This document shows, one piece after another, positions 47,291 through 60,344 of a DNA stretch of 64,000 bases. The stretch spans positions 136,311 to 200,310 of the forward strand of contig CANNZV010002592.1 of the NCBI GenBank assembly GCA_947561585.1, in the 5' to 3' direction. Source of the stretch: Caprella mutica. Taxonomy: Eukaryota; Arthropoda; Malacostraca; Amphipoda; Caprellidae. The notes beneath the pieces were generated by a model. That model was not told the origin of the DNA. It was given only the letters and a program-made list of their open reading frames with translations, and ran no database searches. The position numbers were made by a program, and so were the translations under genes. Position 1 is the first letter of the stretch. Each line of letters begins with the position of its first letter.

Positions 47291-49239
47291 CATGTCTCTC
47301 AAATTGAATTATAAAATATATATTAAGTAGAATAAAAATATTTTTAAATACTAAAATTCTGAAGCCTTGAGATTATTTTAACCAACTGAATTCAAATAGA
47401 ACCACAGTAAAGAAAGTTATTTGAATTCAGAACGTAGAAAACTTCAATAAATATATGCTCCATTTACTTAGTCAACTAAATGAAAGTGTCCAAATACTTT
47501 GTTCGCATCCTTAAATTAGTTAAAAAATATGGAATATGATTAATATGACTTCTTTCATGCTCACAATTCCAAAATCCTCCTCTCAAACTCCTGAGAAGTA
47601 ACCATTATCAAACAGTCTAACTTTGCTACTCTGTAGATTATAATTGGAGGCATGTAATCGGGTGATTGCTGGTGTCATGATCACTAGCAGGACTGATTGT
47701 TGTTGACACAATCTCACCTCTGCTCATGTTGCAATTTTGTTTGTTAAGCAGCTTAGGTATTAACGGGATAAGGAGAGGTGATCACTTAATTGCATGATCA
47801 TATGTTTCAAAATAAAGGGCATTTAGAGCAAAACAATAAGATTGAATTATTTACGCTATCGGTTGAGATATGAAAATGATATTACTGGAAATTTGTTAAA
47901 TATGTGAATGATATTTACTTTGTCTGAGAGCAAATGCATTTGAAAGGTAAACATGAATTACTTTTATGTCTGCAATTCTCATGCATCAAACTGTTCCACT
48001 TGAATAAAACTATCTATCGGCTCGCAGTTGATTGTTATATTTTTAAATAGATCTCAACCTAATCGGAAATGTGGAATGGTCCAATAGGTCGGAACTCAGT
48101 CTGCTGTCACGCTGAAACGTTTTCTTTGATCGACTGTGCAATGTGCATACACAAAATCTAACTCGAACTATCACTTCCAAATTAAAATCCATAAAAGAGA
48201 AAGCCCACTCTATTCAGTCAAGTTAAATCCTTTTCAGTGTTTTCTTCAGATTGTATGTAAAAAAGACTAATTTTGAAAACAAATTCTGAGGAACGTGATT
48301 GAAATTTGTCAGTGAGTGAAACTTTTGGTGGCGAATTTAATATAAGTTCAATATAAATATAAAATTTAAAGAGACATATGAAATAGTTACATATAATGTC
48401 TCTGTGAAAAGAATAGCTGTGGTTTTTTTATACTACACTACTTCCAATGTTAAAAAAGAAATTATAAATTGGTCCTTCAGTTTCAAATCAATATAATCTC
48501 CAAAATATTATAAATGATTAATAATTAATGAAATGAATAGAATATATCTTACTAATTTTGTCAGTGACAGACTAGACTTTACGATTTATTTTACTATGAA
48601 GTCTCGTCAGGTTTAGTGAATGATGAATCTAACCTGAAAATGAAGTAGACAAACAGAATTATACCGTAAAAATTTGCCTATCAATTCTCTGAAACTTATA
48701 TTAATTCATTTTGTCAGCGTGGTAATTTGGATTTTTTTTATTGAAAAATCAATCTCATTCTGCTTACCAATCATTTGGTGTGGTTGAAAAATCTTTTAAT
48801 AGTTTAGCGTCAATACCTAAAAAAATTTAGACAAACTAAAGAATTAATTATGTGTATAATAAATGGACCTATCTATCAAATTCCAATGTAACAATATTTT
48901 ATTCATTTATATACATATTACTTAATTAAAGTAATTATAGCAAGAAGATTATACTAAGTTACATTGAAACTTCGATGAGCCTATATATGTTAAGTTGTTT
49001 GATTGAGTTTTTCCCAAATGTTTGAAAAACATTGTACTTGGCATTTACTATAATAATTTTTGAATAGAGGCTGCAAAGTCCCATAAATGATTATTTCTAT
49101 CTTCAGAAAGGATAACTGACATGTTTAAATTAGTGGAACTGATTTTGGACTGTGAAATAAAGTTATATTTGACAGATAAACTAATTCATAGTTTAATTTA
49201 GTATGATAAAAAAGAGAAAGTAGCTCTGATAGTAGTTCT
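47291..49239. other. Spacer with one solo TAAGTTCC-family terminus
   Basis: AATCGGAAATGTGGAATGGT followed by CCAATAGGTCGGAACT (48061-48096) is a single right-end copy of the TAAGTTCC family. Its left end is not found. The stretch at 47640-47810 is somewhat less AT-rich, with TGATCAC and GAGGTG words, but no ORF. Confidence 0.4.
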
Positions 49240-50450
49240 CTCTTGGAACATCTTCCAATATTAAATGACTCTCAATTTGGATTCAGAAAAAAAGAATGGA
49301 ACTGCTCAAGCAACACTGAACCATACTAATTATATATAATATTATCGATGGTGGTGATTATTTTCCTTGTACCAGCATTTCATGAGAGCGTTTGATTCTG
49401 TTATACATTAAAAATTGTTGGGAAAAATGGAATACTTAGAGATTACGGGAGATTGCAATTGAGAGATAATCAGATCTTACCTTATAAACTGGGAAACATT
49501 TTTTGTTAAGGGTATCAATTTCGATACCCTCAGTGTCACACACTCTGTTTCTAAAGTAAGTGTCGTATAAGGTATCTGTCATCTTTGGTTTTGATTAATG
49601 ATTAATGTACTGAATACTTTATATGTTTTATGTTTGCTGATGACTTTAATCTGATGAATACTATATTTAGAAATATAAGAAAATATTGATAAAATTCACG
49701 AATGGTTCAGCAAATGAAATTCAGATCGACACTAGCAAAACTAAATAAATTCTATATTCTGCAAAAGAGCATTTAGTTTGGCGTACACCGTTTGTATTGA
49801 TGGAAACGAAAATAAATAATACCAATTCTATTATATTATTGGGGGTTGTTCTTGATAATAATTTGACATTTAAATACCATAACCCACATTTCTTTAAAAT
49901 TGTCGGAATCTATTGAAGTATTAAATAAGTTTAATTCATATATACCAATTGATATTTTACAGTTTCTGTGTTTTTTTCATGATTAATCCATATTTATTAT
50001 AGGCTCTGGTATTTTTGGCACTGTAACGCACTCTCATATAGTATATTTGATGAAAGAACAGTTTTGAAGAAGGCTGTGAGATGTGTTAATAGACTGAGTT
50101 AAAATGATGTTACAGTTTCTACTTTCAAAGATATGAAGTTTTTGGCATTGGAAATTTTGTCCATATACTCGTATATGGTTGGTGTGTACATATTTTTGTA
50201 TGGTGATTAGGTCTGATGATATTAATACTAACTTGTTCAATGCGCTTCTGTGTCACAATTAATTGTAATGGTACTGGGAGATATAATAAATCTGTAATAC
50301 CAATGTATATACGGCTAAGTGCCAATTTGCCAAAAGTTAATGAAGTATTAGGGAGTAGGAATGAGATGCACATCATTAAATTTATAATTTATACATTCAA
50401 AAATAAATATAAGAGAATCATTTTTGATTAGTGGAAATTAGAATAAAGTA
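49240..50450 (+). pseudogene. Non-LTR retrotransposon (LINE) reverse transcriptase relic
   Basis: The plus strand, through many frameshifts and stops, keeps an ordered set of reverse transcriptase motifs. First SQFGFRKKNGTAQATLNH (finger region, about 49270-49325). Then MRAFDSVIH (the A-box Asp, about 49383-49410). Then a FADDFN-like string (the YADD/FADD catalytic box, about 49627-49645). Then an STLAKLNKF segment in the place of the K-T-K box, and KAVRCVNRL-like and LEILSIYSYM strings to about 50190. The order and spacing are those of Jockey/CR1-group LINEs. No endonuclease domain, 3' tail or target duplication can be delimited. It is an old inactive copy. Confidence 0.7.
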
Positions 50451-51223
50451 GAACACTATTCCTTCAATTGAATAGATATATAGCAGGATCAAGACGTTTC
50501 TGACCTATTGTTTGCAATATTGTAAGAACAAAATTTTCAATAGTGCAAAATGAATAATAAATTGATAGACGATATAGTACTCAAATATAAAATAATAGTG
50601 CTTATATTTAATATTCTCTTCAATCAAGAAATCCATCTTCTTTGGTAACATAATAACTATTCTTTAATATTAAGACATATGAGGTTGTGATAAAATAAAA
50701 AAACATCTCATTCGAATGTGTGGATTTCTAAATTTTATCGAGTGTTCTGTAAGAATTTAAAAAATATTCTATTCGCTGAATGCTCTCAAGTACTCTTATT
50801 CTGATTGGATTTCAAACAAATTCTCGTAACGGAGCATGTAAAGGCAATTGAAATGTAGTGTAAAAGAAACAATCTACACCTCAAGTAACTCTTACATTTT
50901 CTATCTTGGATGAAATCAAAAAAGTAATCAACTAGTTTTTTCTGAACAAATATTCTGCAGCTACATCATTTAACCTTTCTGAACTGCTTTGATGATAATG
51001 GATATTCTAACTTTTTTGACTGTCTATTTAAGGTGATTCATATCAGATGCGACAAAATTTGACAGCTTGCATAAAAACTTAAATAGAATAGTTTTTCATG
51101 AACATCAGAATGTCTAAAAATAGTTCCTTATGAAGATATTGATTCCCTGATTATGGGGTAATTTTTATCATACATAAGGAATTTCACATGAAACAAACAT
51201 TGTTTTATGAAAAGTAGTTATAC
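50451..51223. other. Spacer without supported features
   Basis: AT-rich DNA between the LINE relic and a foldback element. No repeats or frames of note. Confidence 0.5.
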
Positions 51224-51490
51224 CCATCAGATGGGTTGACAGACGTTTCGTCGACAGACATATCGTCGACAAGATTAAAGTATTAAAGTAGAAAAACAAT
51301 TTAAATTTATTTAATAGTTTGACTCCTTATCATTATTTTATTTTATAATTTGTTCGTGTTATACATTATTCTGGTATAGTACATGTTTTGTAACATTAGA
51401 GTGTGTTAATATCCATTTTACGAAAATTTGTCGACGAAACGTATTGTCGACAAAATGTCTGTCGACGTAACGTCTGCACACCATCAGATG
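51224..51490. mobile_element. Complete foldback-like element with a 10-bp target duplication
   Basis: CCATCAGATG occurs at 51224-51233 and again at 51481-51490, exactly flanking a 247-bp element. The ends are inverted arrays. The left starts GGTTGACAGACGTTTCGTCG. The right inverted starts TGTGCAGACGTTACGTCG. Each continues with GACAGACAT.T.GTCGACAA. The central part is AT-rich and non-coding. A 10-bp duplication is in the range known for Mutator-like and foldback elements (8-11 bp). This is the only array-ended element here whose boundaries are certain. Confidence 0.8.
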
Positions 51491-54127
51491 CTATTAGTGA
51501 AAAATTTAATAATAATAAAATCATTAAAATAGTACCTAAGGTCTATAATGTTTAATTTTTAATTGTTTTTTTAATTTTGATTAGGAACGTAAGTGCTTGT
51601 GAATATCTAGGTAAGAGTCCTTTTGAAATCTTAAATTTAGTATCTTTTAAAGTCATTATTTTAGGATTACGTTAAATAATATTTCGTAATGTGAAATTCC
51701 CATTGTATGTCAAAAATTACCCTACTATCAGGGTCTTACTATCTCGGTAACGAAGCTTTTTAATTTGAATATTTTGAAATTCTTGGAAGTAAAATATTTT
51801 GGGTCTCTCTGCAAGCTATCAAATTGTGTATGATCTGAAATGAAACACCTTGTATATGAAATTATTTATTTATGGCAACATATGGAGACATTGATCAAAT
51901 CGAGTGCAATAAAGCAAAACCTATGTATACTGTGAGAATATATCACGCTAAATATCAGCTGTTTTCTAAATATACTCTGGAGAATGACTTTATGCCTATT
52001 TGAGCTCGGCGGAAAAAATCTAAAAGTCTGATTTCAGGAAAGCAGCAATTCGTCCTCTCTTTCAGGAGAAGGCCAGACAAATATGAAGGAAACATTAAAT
52101 AATATGAGAGGTAGGTATTATTTTGTTAATAGTAATTGTGCTTTTTGACGTAATTTGGACGAATAAACAGTTAAATATTTGCAGAAGTTATTTTAAACAG
52201 TATACTAAATGCAACAATAATCGCAGTATTTAATGAATATCCCCAAACAATTATTTGAAAATGTGATGATTTATTAAGAGGATTTCATGTGGCTGCTGCC
52301 TTTAGTGCCCCAATTACTATAGTGCACCATGTGAGGTCAGCAGGAGGCACATTGTCTCGTAATAAATCAAAAGCCTTAGGCACAATATACTTCAGACCAT
52401 CAGATACTACCACAGTTTCAGAGTGTATCTCATGCTCATATTATTCATTGGAAGAAATATTGAGGAGCTAATATCATATACAAGGAATGATCTAATCTTC
52501 ATAATATAAATGTATACTGATATATAAAGATGATTATAAAATGTGTGGCTAACACATTCTTAACATTATATAATAACTAATAGCTAGGAAGATACGGTGG
52601 GAGATTTCTATTCTATTTTTCTCTTTGTGTGATTAATTACTAAGGTTTTATACAAAGTTAATTAATACTTCGTTGATGAAGAGTTCTTTCTAACAAAACA
52701 CCTGAAAGAATAAGAAGAAATATGAACTAACTGAAGGTCAAGATGCAACATTCTAGGAAAAGGTGCTACGCGAAAAAGAAATCTAAATTTTCAATAATGT
52801 AAACTAATATATATGAATGTATAATCGTCAGTATTTTTCGATTGCCTGTTTTGAATACTGTACCCTATTTTCTTTTTTAAATAATAGGTATGATATTGAA
52901 TTAGTAGTTCAACACAATATTTTTATCTTATTATACTATATTAATATAATTAATTCGATTTGCATTCAATATATAATTGATTTGAGGACGAATTTAAATA
53001 TTATACTATGAAACTTTAATTCAATTCAACCCAAATACCTATTAAGCTAAGAAGAAATCTTAAAAATCATATCTTATGCTCATTAGAGTTAATATTAAAA
53101 AATATATATTTAAACTGAAACAGTATAATATTTTGCTATATTTTTGTTATGGAATTTATTGATATTTCAAACTGTAAGCCTAGATTTGAATTTATTAAGT
53201 TGTAGATAAACTATTCCAACACGTATGTTACAATATATTATCATTTAATGTCATCAATATTATAGATTCATTCCAATGCATCTGATAGGCAAAATGCATT
53301 TCTCAATCCATCTTTAGGTGACAGGCACCGTTGATAAATTCCAAAAAAATAGGTCTCAGAATTTTTACATGACATGCAAAATATTCCGCCGGCATTGATC
53401 GACGGGCCCTCAAAATAAAATGATTAACGTGAATCTTTCCGTTCAATTAGTTAAAGAACGCGCTAAATAAAACACAAAATGATCACATTGAAGATCTGAG
53501 GGAGAATGAGTAAAAGTGTGAATGGAGTATTAGTGGTTAGACAAGAATGTTAGAAAGTAGATTTCACGGGCATCAGTATGACTCTTTTTGATATTATCCT
53601 AATTATTTCAAATGGTTAACTATAAGGATTATGAGATTGATATGACGCTTAAATTGGTATAGACATTGGAAATAATAATAATATTAGAGCAATTCAGTTA
53701 TATGTGTTATAGCAAATTTACCTGAATTGTGTCATTGGAAATTAATTTCTGATTCGGATTTAATCAATTTACCATTGGAGTTTACAAATATCTAATTTTA
53801 TGAAAAGTATTTTATGATAATTCCCAAATATTTAGGGAATTAGGGAAATTTTAGGATGCGATATTGTTAAAAATGAACAGTCATCCAATGTATTAATTTT
53901 GGGGTACATAATAATGAAGAATTTAATATTAATATAATTTAAAAATGTACTTCTCTTATCCCAATTAATAGCATTTTACAGGTTAAACCAATTTGCAATT
54001 GTTATAATAACTTAGAATTCCTTAAGCTTGGAAGATGTACGTCAGTTAGTAGAGATGTCAGTCTTTGAAGTTAGTATTAACTGAAGTTAGTGTAGGATAT
54101 TAATAGTATGTATTTTGAAGGAAACAC
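51491..54127. other. AT-rich spacer
   Basis: A 60-codon frame at 52289-52471 is less AT-rich (starts MAAAFSAPITIVHHVRSAGG) and could be a coding relic, but I recognise no family. Otherwise nothing is supported. Confidence 0.35.
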
Positions 54128-54215
54128 CGATGATAGGAAAACTCATTCTTGGAAAACTCATCCACGGAAAATTCGACCCGACAAAATTTGTCACCTTAAT
54201 ATTCGTCCATTCATC
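54128..54215. repeat. Solo foldback-type end array, GGAAAACTCATCCAC units
   Basis: Three to four units (ATAGGAAAACTCATT, TTGGAAAACTCATCC, ACGGAAAATTCGACC) are followed by CACCTTAATATTCGTCCATTC. Inverted, they match the right array at 6896-6976, including TGAATGGACGA at the inner edge. No facing array is visible downstream within a few kb, so this may be one end of a decayed element. Confidence 0.5.
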
Positions 54216-55809
54216 TTATTTTTAAACTGTTGTATAACATAGTCATTATGACAATTTATTCAAGAGATAAATTCTATATAAAAAATTGACGAATCAAAAA
54301 GTAATGTAAAATACTTCTGCATAATTCAGAACCATGATAAATCTGATAGACATTACATAAATGGCTACCACAAACATTTTACAATTAAATAGCATTACCC
54401 TAAACAATACTAGGTAATTAAAAGTATTCCTAAATACCTAATAACCATTATATATACAATGATACGAGATAAAGTTCACATCTCTGCTTTGTTCTTCTAT
54501 TGAATGTAATAGCTAGTGAATGTTGAGAGCGGATATTTCTAATATAATCAATTACGAAGTGAATACTTGACTAATTTATTTTCTGTTAACTGTTATGTGT
54601 TACATTACCTTAGTTCTATAGAGTAAAAGAATTTCTATAGGTATTTCAATATAGTGTAGAATAATATTACCAAAATGAAAAAGAACGAATGTTAATAATA
54701 TTCATTCCACGATACTAATAAAAATAACGAATTGATTTATATATATAAACTTTTTTTTTTCAGCTATTGGAAATGTGGAACAGTTCGATAACTCGCAACT
54801 TAAGTAATTACTATAAATTCATACAGAATAAAACTACATCCTAATATACATTAGGAACAATACTAAATGGATTATTTCTTTAAAACGCGAAATCTTTTTT
54901 TCATATTATTCTTTGAAATCCAGCGACTGCTGAACTCAGTTCCAGTTGCAATCAGTCTTAGCTTTTCTTTTCGAAAAGGCTTGTATGTAATTTTCCCACG
55001 CAATTCGCACATTACTTTGACACTGTTTTAGTACAGGACAGAAAATAGTGCCTCTGATGAATAGTTCTAGAGCAGAGAGATACAATCCTAATAACTGTTG
55101 CGGAATTTAAACCAAACAGAAATAAATGATGAAGGTCCATTATTCTTATTGGAAAAATGTACTCCAGATTCTAATAATCACTAGTGTTTTCAGAAGGAAA
55201 GGATGGGTTCATCTTTTATTTTATATGAGCTGAAACTATTCAAATAAAAAATAAATATCTGATTTATGCATATAAAATATCATTATGTACAATATCTCAT
55301 ATGCCAAAGGAAAAAGTTTAGTTCCTTATATACTAATCTATTATCCTTATTATATAAACTTTTATCCTCTACCATCAACAATTAAGACCCAAATACAAGA
55401 CTACTACACTTCTACTTTCTCTCTCTCTCCATCAATATTCTATTCGAGAAATGAATATAATAACATCATCAAATAAAATAAATAATAGCAGAATATAATC
55501 TCATCATTTTTCAGAATCTGAAAATGACTCTTTCTATATTTATTGCACTCAGCGATTGTTCAGCTTTCCATTGAATGTCGGACTAAATAATTTGTCGGCT
55601 GAATTTGCATAAGTTGATAAAAAACTGTCACTCTGCAGAATTCAAATTAAAGGGAGGAAATAAACAAATAAGGAGAACAAAGCAACTGCACAAATTGAAA
55701 GATTGAATTTATTTATGATAATTCACTTCTCATATAAATGAACTGAACTTATTAAAAAAAAATTAATGAAAACATTTGCATAAAAAGGATATTGCGATTT
55801 GTATAACTG
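54216..55809. other. Spacer with one solo TAAGTTCC-family terminus
   Basis: TGGAAATGTGGAACAGTTCG followed by ATAACTCGCAACTTAAGTA (54769-54807) is a single family terminus. A short CT-rich run lies at 55415-55430. No gene. Confidence 0.4.
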
Positions 55810-56792
55810 CAGGGTGTCGAAAACATTGAACCACTGTTTTAGCTAATAACTTTGTCAAGTGTAATACTTTTTTTTTGTTTTTTCATATATGAACAGAGGA
55901 GAAGTTAACAATGCTGAATCTCGATCAATATGGCTTTCAGGGGTGAAAAAGTCTTACTACATGACTTTAAATTTGAAGTCCAAAATCATCAAAAATTGTA
56001 AGTTAAAGTTTAGCGGCGAATCTCACTTCTTGCTGTCAAGGCATGTTAACAGCACACGTAACTTTTTCCGGGACACAGATGCTCCTAATGAAGTTTTTCA
56101 ACGACCTCTCATTGAGAAAAGGGTACAACATAGATAGCCTTCTCCAAAAATGGAATTATAGGACCATTTTTCTTCGAAGTAGAGAATGAGGAATCACTCA
56201 CTGTCATTAAAGAGTAAATACATCGATGACCTGGACCAATTATGGAATACTTTGAGCAGACACAATGGAGGCAAGGGTTCCAACAGGTTCAGAAGGTATT
56301 GTCAGTTGTTTCAGCAGCATTAGGCTACTCCTCACACACGCAATGTGACTATGAAGTGGCTAAATCAGTTTTTTCCTAGACTGAGTTTTCTTTCGTTGCC
56401 GAGATCCTGAGTTGGCACCACATTTCCCAGACCTGAATCTCCCAGATTTCCACTTGTGGAGTTATCTGTAAGACACAGTGTATGAAAAATCACCCTCAGA
56501 CTATCCCTGAGCTAAAGGAAGCCATAACACAGAATTTAAGATAAGCTGGAGAGTGGTAGAGTGATATATAACTTAGCTCGCCGTCTTCAAGTCTGTCTCC
56601 AGTAGCATACTGGATATTTGGATCACATTTTGTAGTGTGCTGTAGAATAGGTGTACATAGTTGTAGAACGTAGAAATGTTGTTTTTCAGAATTGTTATAG
56701 TCTCAGGTTTTCATATCAGCTTAGTTTATGTTTCTGTGAAGTAAGATTTTAAAAATATTCAAGTTTTGAATGGGTTCAATGTTTTCTAAGAA
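55810..56792 (+). pseudogene. Mariner-group transposon relic with recognisable ends, D,D(about 42)D type
   Basis: The left end is CAGGGTGTCGAAAACATTGA. The right end is GGGTTCAATGTTTTC inverted (56772-56786), giving facing GAAAACATTGAACC repeats. Between them the plus strand reads FSGESHFLLSRHVNSTRNFF and NEVFQRPL (the D-E-S/A-H-F first-Asp region, Gly in place of Asp), then ATPHTRNVTMKWLNQFFP (second-Asp region, Asp lost). In another frame follow DPELAPHFPDLNLPDFHLW. From the expected second Asp to the Asp of LPDFHLW there are about 42 residues, longer than the 34 of classical mariner. Stops and frameshifts are frequent. The N-terminal half is missing, since less than 100 codons precede the first-Asp region. 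Confidence 0.7.
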
Positions 56793-57318
56793 AGCCATAA
56801 TAATTCAAATTGCAAATTGTTTCGATTATTTATTTTCAGCTCATTGAGAATTTCGTGAATACCGGTGAATTTTTTTGTGTAATGAAAAGCTTCAAATTTT
56901 TACAGAAGTGAACTACTATTGGATGAAATTAGCTTCATTGTTCAAACAATTTGAGAAATGAGTTAATTTCAACTACCTTATAACCCTAAATCAGAGTCAT
57001 ACTGGTAATCCAACTGTAAATTTTTTTGAACATTGCTTGGCTTGGAGCGTAGCAATTAATAGGTTTATATATGCTACCTGATCGGACATTATTGATCGAG
57101 AGAGTATGATAATTTCTCCGTTGTTGAATGTTGAAATGTAGGCGATACTTCGAACACAATTAAAGCGAAGGTTTGAAGAAGGTATCTTATGAAAGCACAA
57201 TATTGTTGAACGTAGTAACATATACAATGGTTTAAAACCTCAAATAAACCATGGATGTGAAGGCAGATTTTTGTCATCTCTAAGGAGAGGTCAGATAAAT
57301 TCTAACTAAATACATATA
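56793..57318. other. Spacer between two mariner-group relics
   Basis: No supported feature. Overlapping minus frames at 56997-57277 carry no motif. Confidence 0.45.
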
Positions 57319-58075
57319 CAGGGTGATCAATAAAAACCTGACACATTTTAAAGTTCAATAATTTATAAACTAAACAACAATTTCTATGCTCCATGTGGCC
57401 TTCATTTCGATCGATGCATTCAGTAATTCGGCGACTGAAGTTGGCAACAACACGTTCACATGATGCTCTTGGAATGCTGTGGACGAAATACTAAATTTAC
57501 ATCTGTAGTTCTTTCACTAATCCCCGTGAAAAAAGTCTTGGGGACTGAGATCTGGAGAAAGATGAGACCATGGGTAGTCGCTTTTCTTGAATATGATCCT
57601 TTCATTAAACACATCTTCAAGTTTCCTCGGTGTCTCAATCGCCGTGTGAGGTGTTGTTGTACCACTGATATTCAAACTGCAGATATTTGCAATGTTCAAT
57701 AAATCATAAAAAGAGTCTAATATCCTTCGATATCGTTCCTGTGTAATCGTAACAGTCGTGCCACGATCTTGAAGCCACATTGGACCAATTAAGCCGTGTG
57801 CACTGATAGCGCATCATGCTATACATTTAGTACTGTGATGTGGTCGTTCATTGACTTCATTGGGATGTTCATAAATCAATTTCCTGCAGTTCTGTGAATT
57901 GACATTTCTATACAAATAAAAGTTGGATTCGTCACTGAACCAAACGTCGTTTATCCTGTCGACATCAGTGTCCATTTTTTCATGAAAGCATAAGCACATT
58001 TCCATTTGAGCTGTTTTGTTTGTCAGACTAAGTTGCTGAACATTGTGCATTTTATAAGAAGTCAACTTATGATCT
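57319..58075 (-). pseudogene. Mariner-group transposase relic, minus strand, D,D(about 42)D type
   Basis: The 3' end of the element is CAGGGTGATCAATAAAAACC at 57319, after a TA. Reading upstream on the minus strand, a frame from 58065 to 57814 has DVWFSDESNFYLYRNVNSQN (first catalytic Asp in F-S-D-E-S) and HPNEVNERPHHS. After one stop comes ISAHGLIGP, and 57780-57517 has GTTVTITQERYR, SGTTTPHTAIETPRK (Ser where the second Asp is expected) and LSPDLSPQDFF (third Asp). The spacing of the last two sites is about 42 residues. This falls in the insect clade with GTTVTVxxERYR and QNCR boxes, near the DD41D group. The N-terminal DNA-binding half and the upstream end are missing. Confidence 0.75.
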
Positions 58076-60344
58076 TTTCAAAGCATTGTTAACATCGATG
58101 ATAGTTTCATTTATCAAGTCCGAGCCCTATCTCTATAACTTTTATTAGGGTCTTCGAAAACGGACGCTCCAGTTTAATTGGTAAAAATTTCGTTCAGATG
58201 TAAAATTTAATCCTCATACTATTTTTTGAATATATACCTATCATGAATCAAAAAATAATAATTTTTTTTTTGCTTAATCTATGAAATGAAATCACAGCCA
58301 TTTCTATTCTAAATTAAATGCATGCTTCATAGAACAGTTGATAATATTAGATTGGACGAAATCAAGATAGCCTATAAACTATTACAATTGTGTACTGACA
58401 CAGTACACTTCACCATCAATTTTTGTTATGCTTACTTAACATCTTAATCATTTACTTAACTATATCAGTTTCACTTTACTATCTTTTGAAAAACACAACA
58501 TTTTGAATAAATACAGATTTACTTCTCCAAAAATAGAAGAGCTGAATACTCATTCAAAAATCACATCAATAGTTTATTAAATAGATTCCACAAATAAAAA
58601 AAATCGCAGCAATATTAGTAGTAATAAAAGAACATTCAGCTACAACTTCTCACGTCAAGAATCCATTTACTTACCATTGTAAGAAATTGACTATTTGAAT
58701 CAGAATGAGAATATTTATTAAGAAATGCACAGTTCAACAAAATTTTATGAAGGAATATTTATATATTTTTTTTCTGAAGCCCATCCTGGTATTCTTTATT
58801 TGAGTATTATTGATCAATTATAAATAATCGTAAAAAAATCCCCATGCGACTAATTTTCCATGCAATTTTCTGTGCAAGTTGAAACCTGTGACAATAAAGA
58901 ATTACGATCATTAATCTTACGCTTATTTTAAGCTGTCTGAAAATGAAAATCTTAGCCAATTGCAACATTTAAGAGAAATTTGATTCCCTGATTTGCGACA
59001 AGATGTTACAAATTGCATAGTTCTTTTCTAATGCATTGATATATAAAAATCTTCAAAGCTTACAAGGGATAATTTTAAATAAACTAAATTGATATCGAGG
59101 AATGAAATTTAATTCAATTCAATTCCTGTAAAACATATATTATCATAAATGTAATTTTGTAAGACAAATAAAATGAACCCGTTTTCAGCTGAAGCGAAAT
59201 AATGATAAATTTTCTAAATTTTAAAATAACAGTATAACAAATATCTATACCAGTAGGTTGCCATTGAATTAAATATTATATTACATGAAATGTACCTCAA
59301 ACTAAAAGGAAAATAATATGGAATACATACAGCTCTCTTGAAATTGAATAACATTTTTCAATTCTGTAATACTATTTCTTGTTATTTCAATATAAGCTAC
59401 AAATTTGTTTAATATTTTAGACCATTATTAATAGGTCTTTGATAAATGAGTTCAATTACAATATCAATTATATCATAAGCTTTAGCAGTTATTTAAGGAA
59501 TATCATTAAAAAAAACAGAATAGATAGAAATCCTAAATGTATTCTTTTCAATAAGCTGCATTTTCATTCAAAACTCACTGTTCATTTTTTCTCATGCTTA
59601 GTAGAACTCCTTAATAATGAAATTTAATGTGGTGAATGTAGTGTCCTCAGTAAAAAAGTAGCTTCAACAGTGAACAAATGTTCGATATTTTTTTCCACAA
59701 AATGTCCGATTCTTAGATGTACTCTGTACTATAATATTAAAAGAGTCATTTAACTGTATTCTGAATTCCCTGTTTCCTGGAAACTGAGTATGAATATTCA
59801 TGGTTTTACTTTGAACACTAAATTTGCCGATTGTATCAGAAGAAATTTCCATTCAATATATTTTATGAACAATTCATTCAGATTGAACATTTGTTATCTA
59901 ATGTTTAATTTTTTGATACCTGTCTGTTTCACTAGATTTGAGGAAATCAGACTATTTATTAAATAACAAGCATCCCAGTCCTATTTTATTTTTAGTAGAT
60001 CTTCGCAATTTAATTCAGAGCGCAACAATATGGTTTCTAATATGACGTCGCAGGGAAGTAATACATCTTTTCAATTTATATATTTTTGGAGAGTTTTATT
60101 ACTATAGACCGTATCATATTCTTAAGATCAACTGAAATTTTCTCACTGTTGAAAAAGGAAGTCATATTTATAATATCAAGATTATTGTTACTTATAGTTA
60201 CATTGTACCACTCAATCAATATGCATACATAGAAAGTATACAAATTCGCCTTTTATTGTATGATTTATTTGAACGATATTTTGAAATAAGAGATTCTTCT
60301 TCTTATAATTATGAATACGACAAAAACCGAATATACTCGTAAAG
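58076..60344. other. AT-rich spacer
   Basis: No gene, array or inverted repeat that I can support. The short frames at 59439-59627 and 59664-59852 look like chance. Confidence 0.5.
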
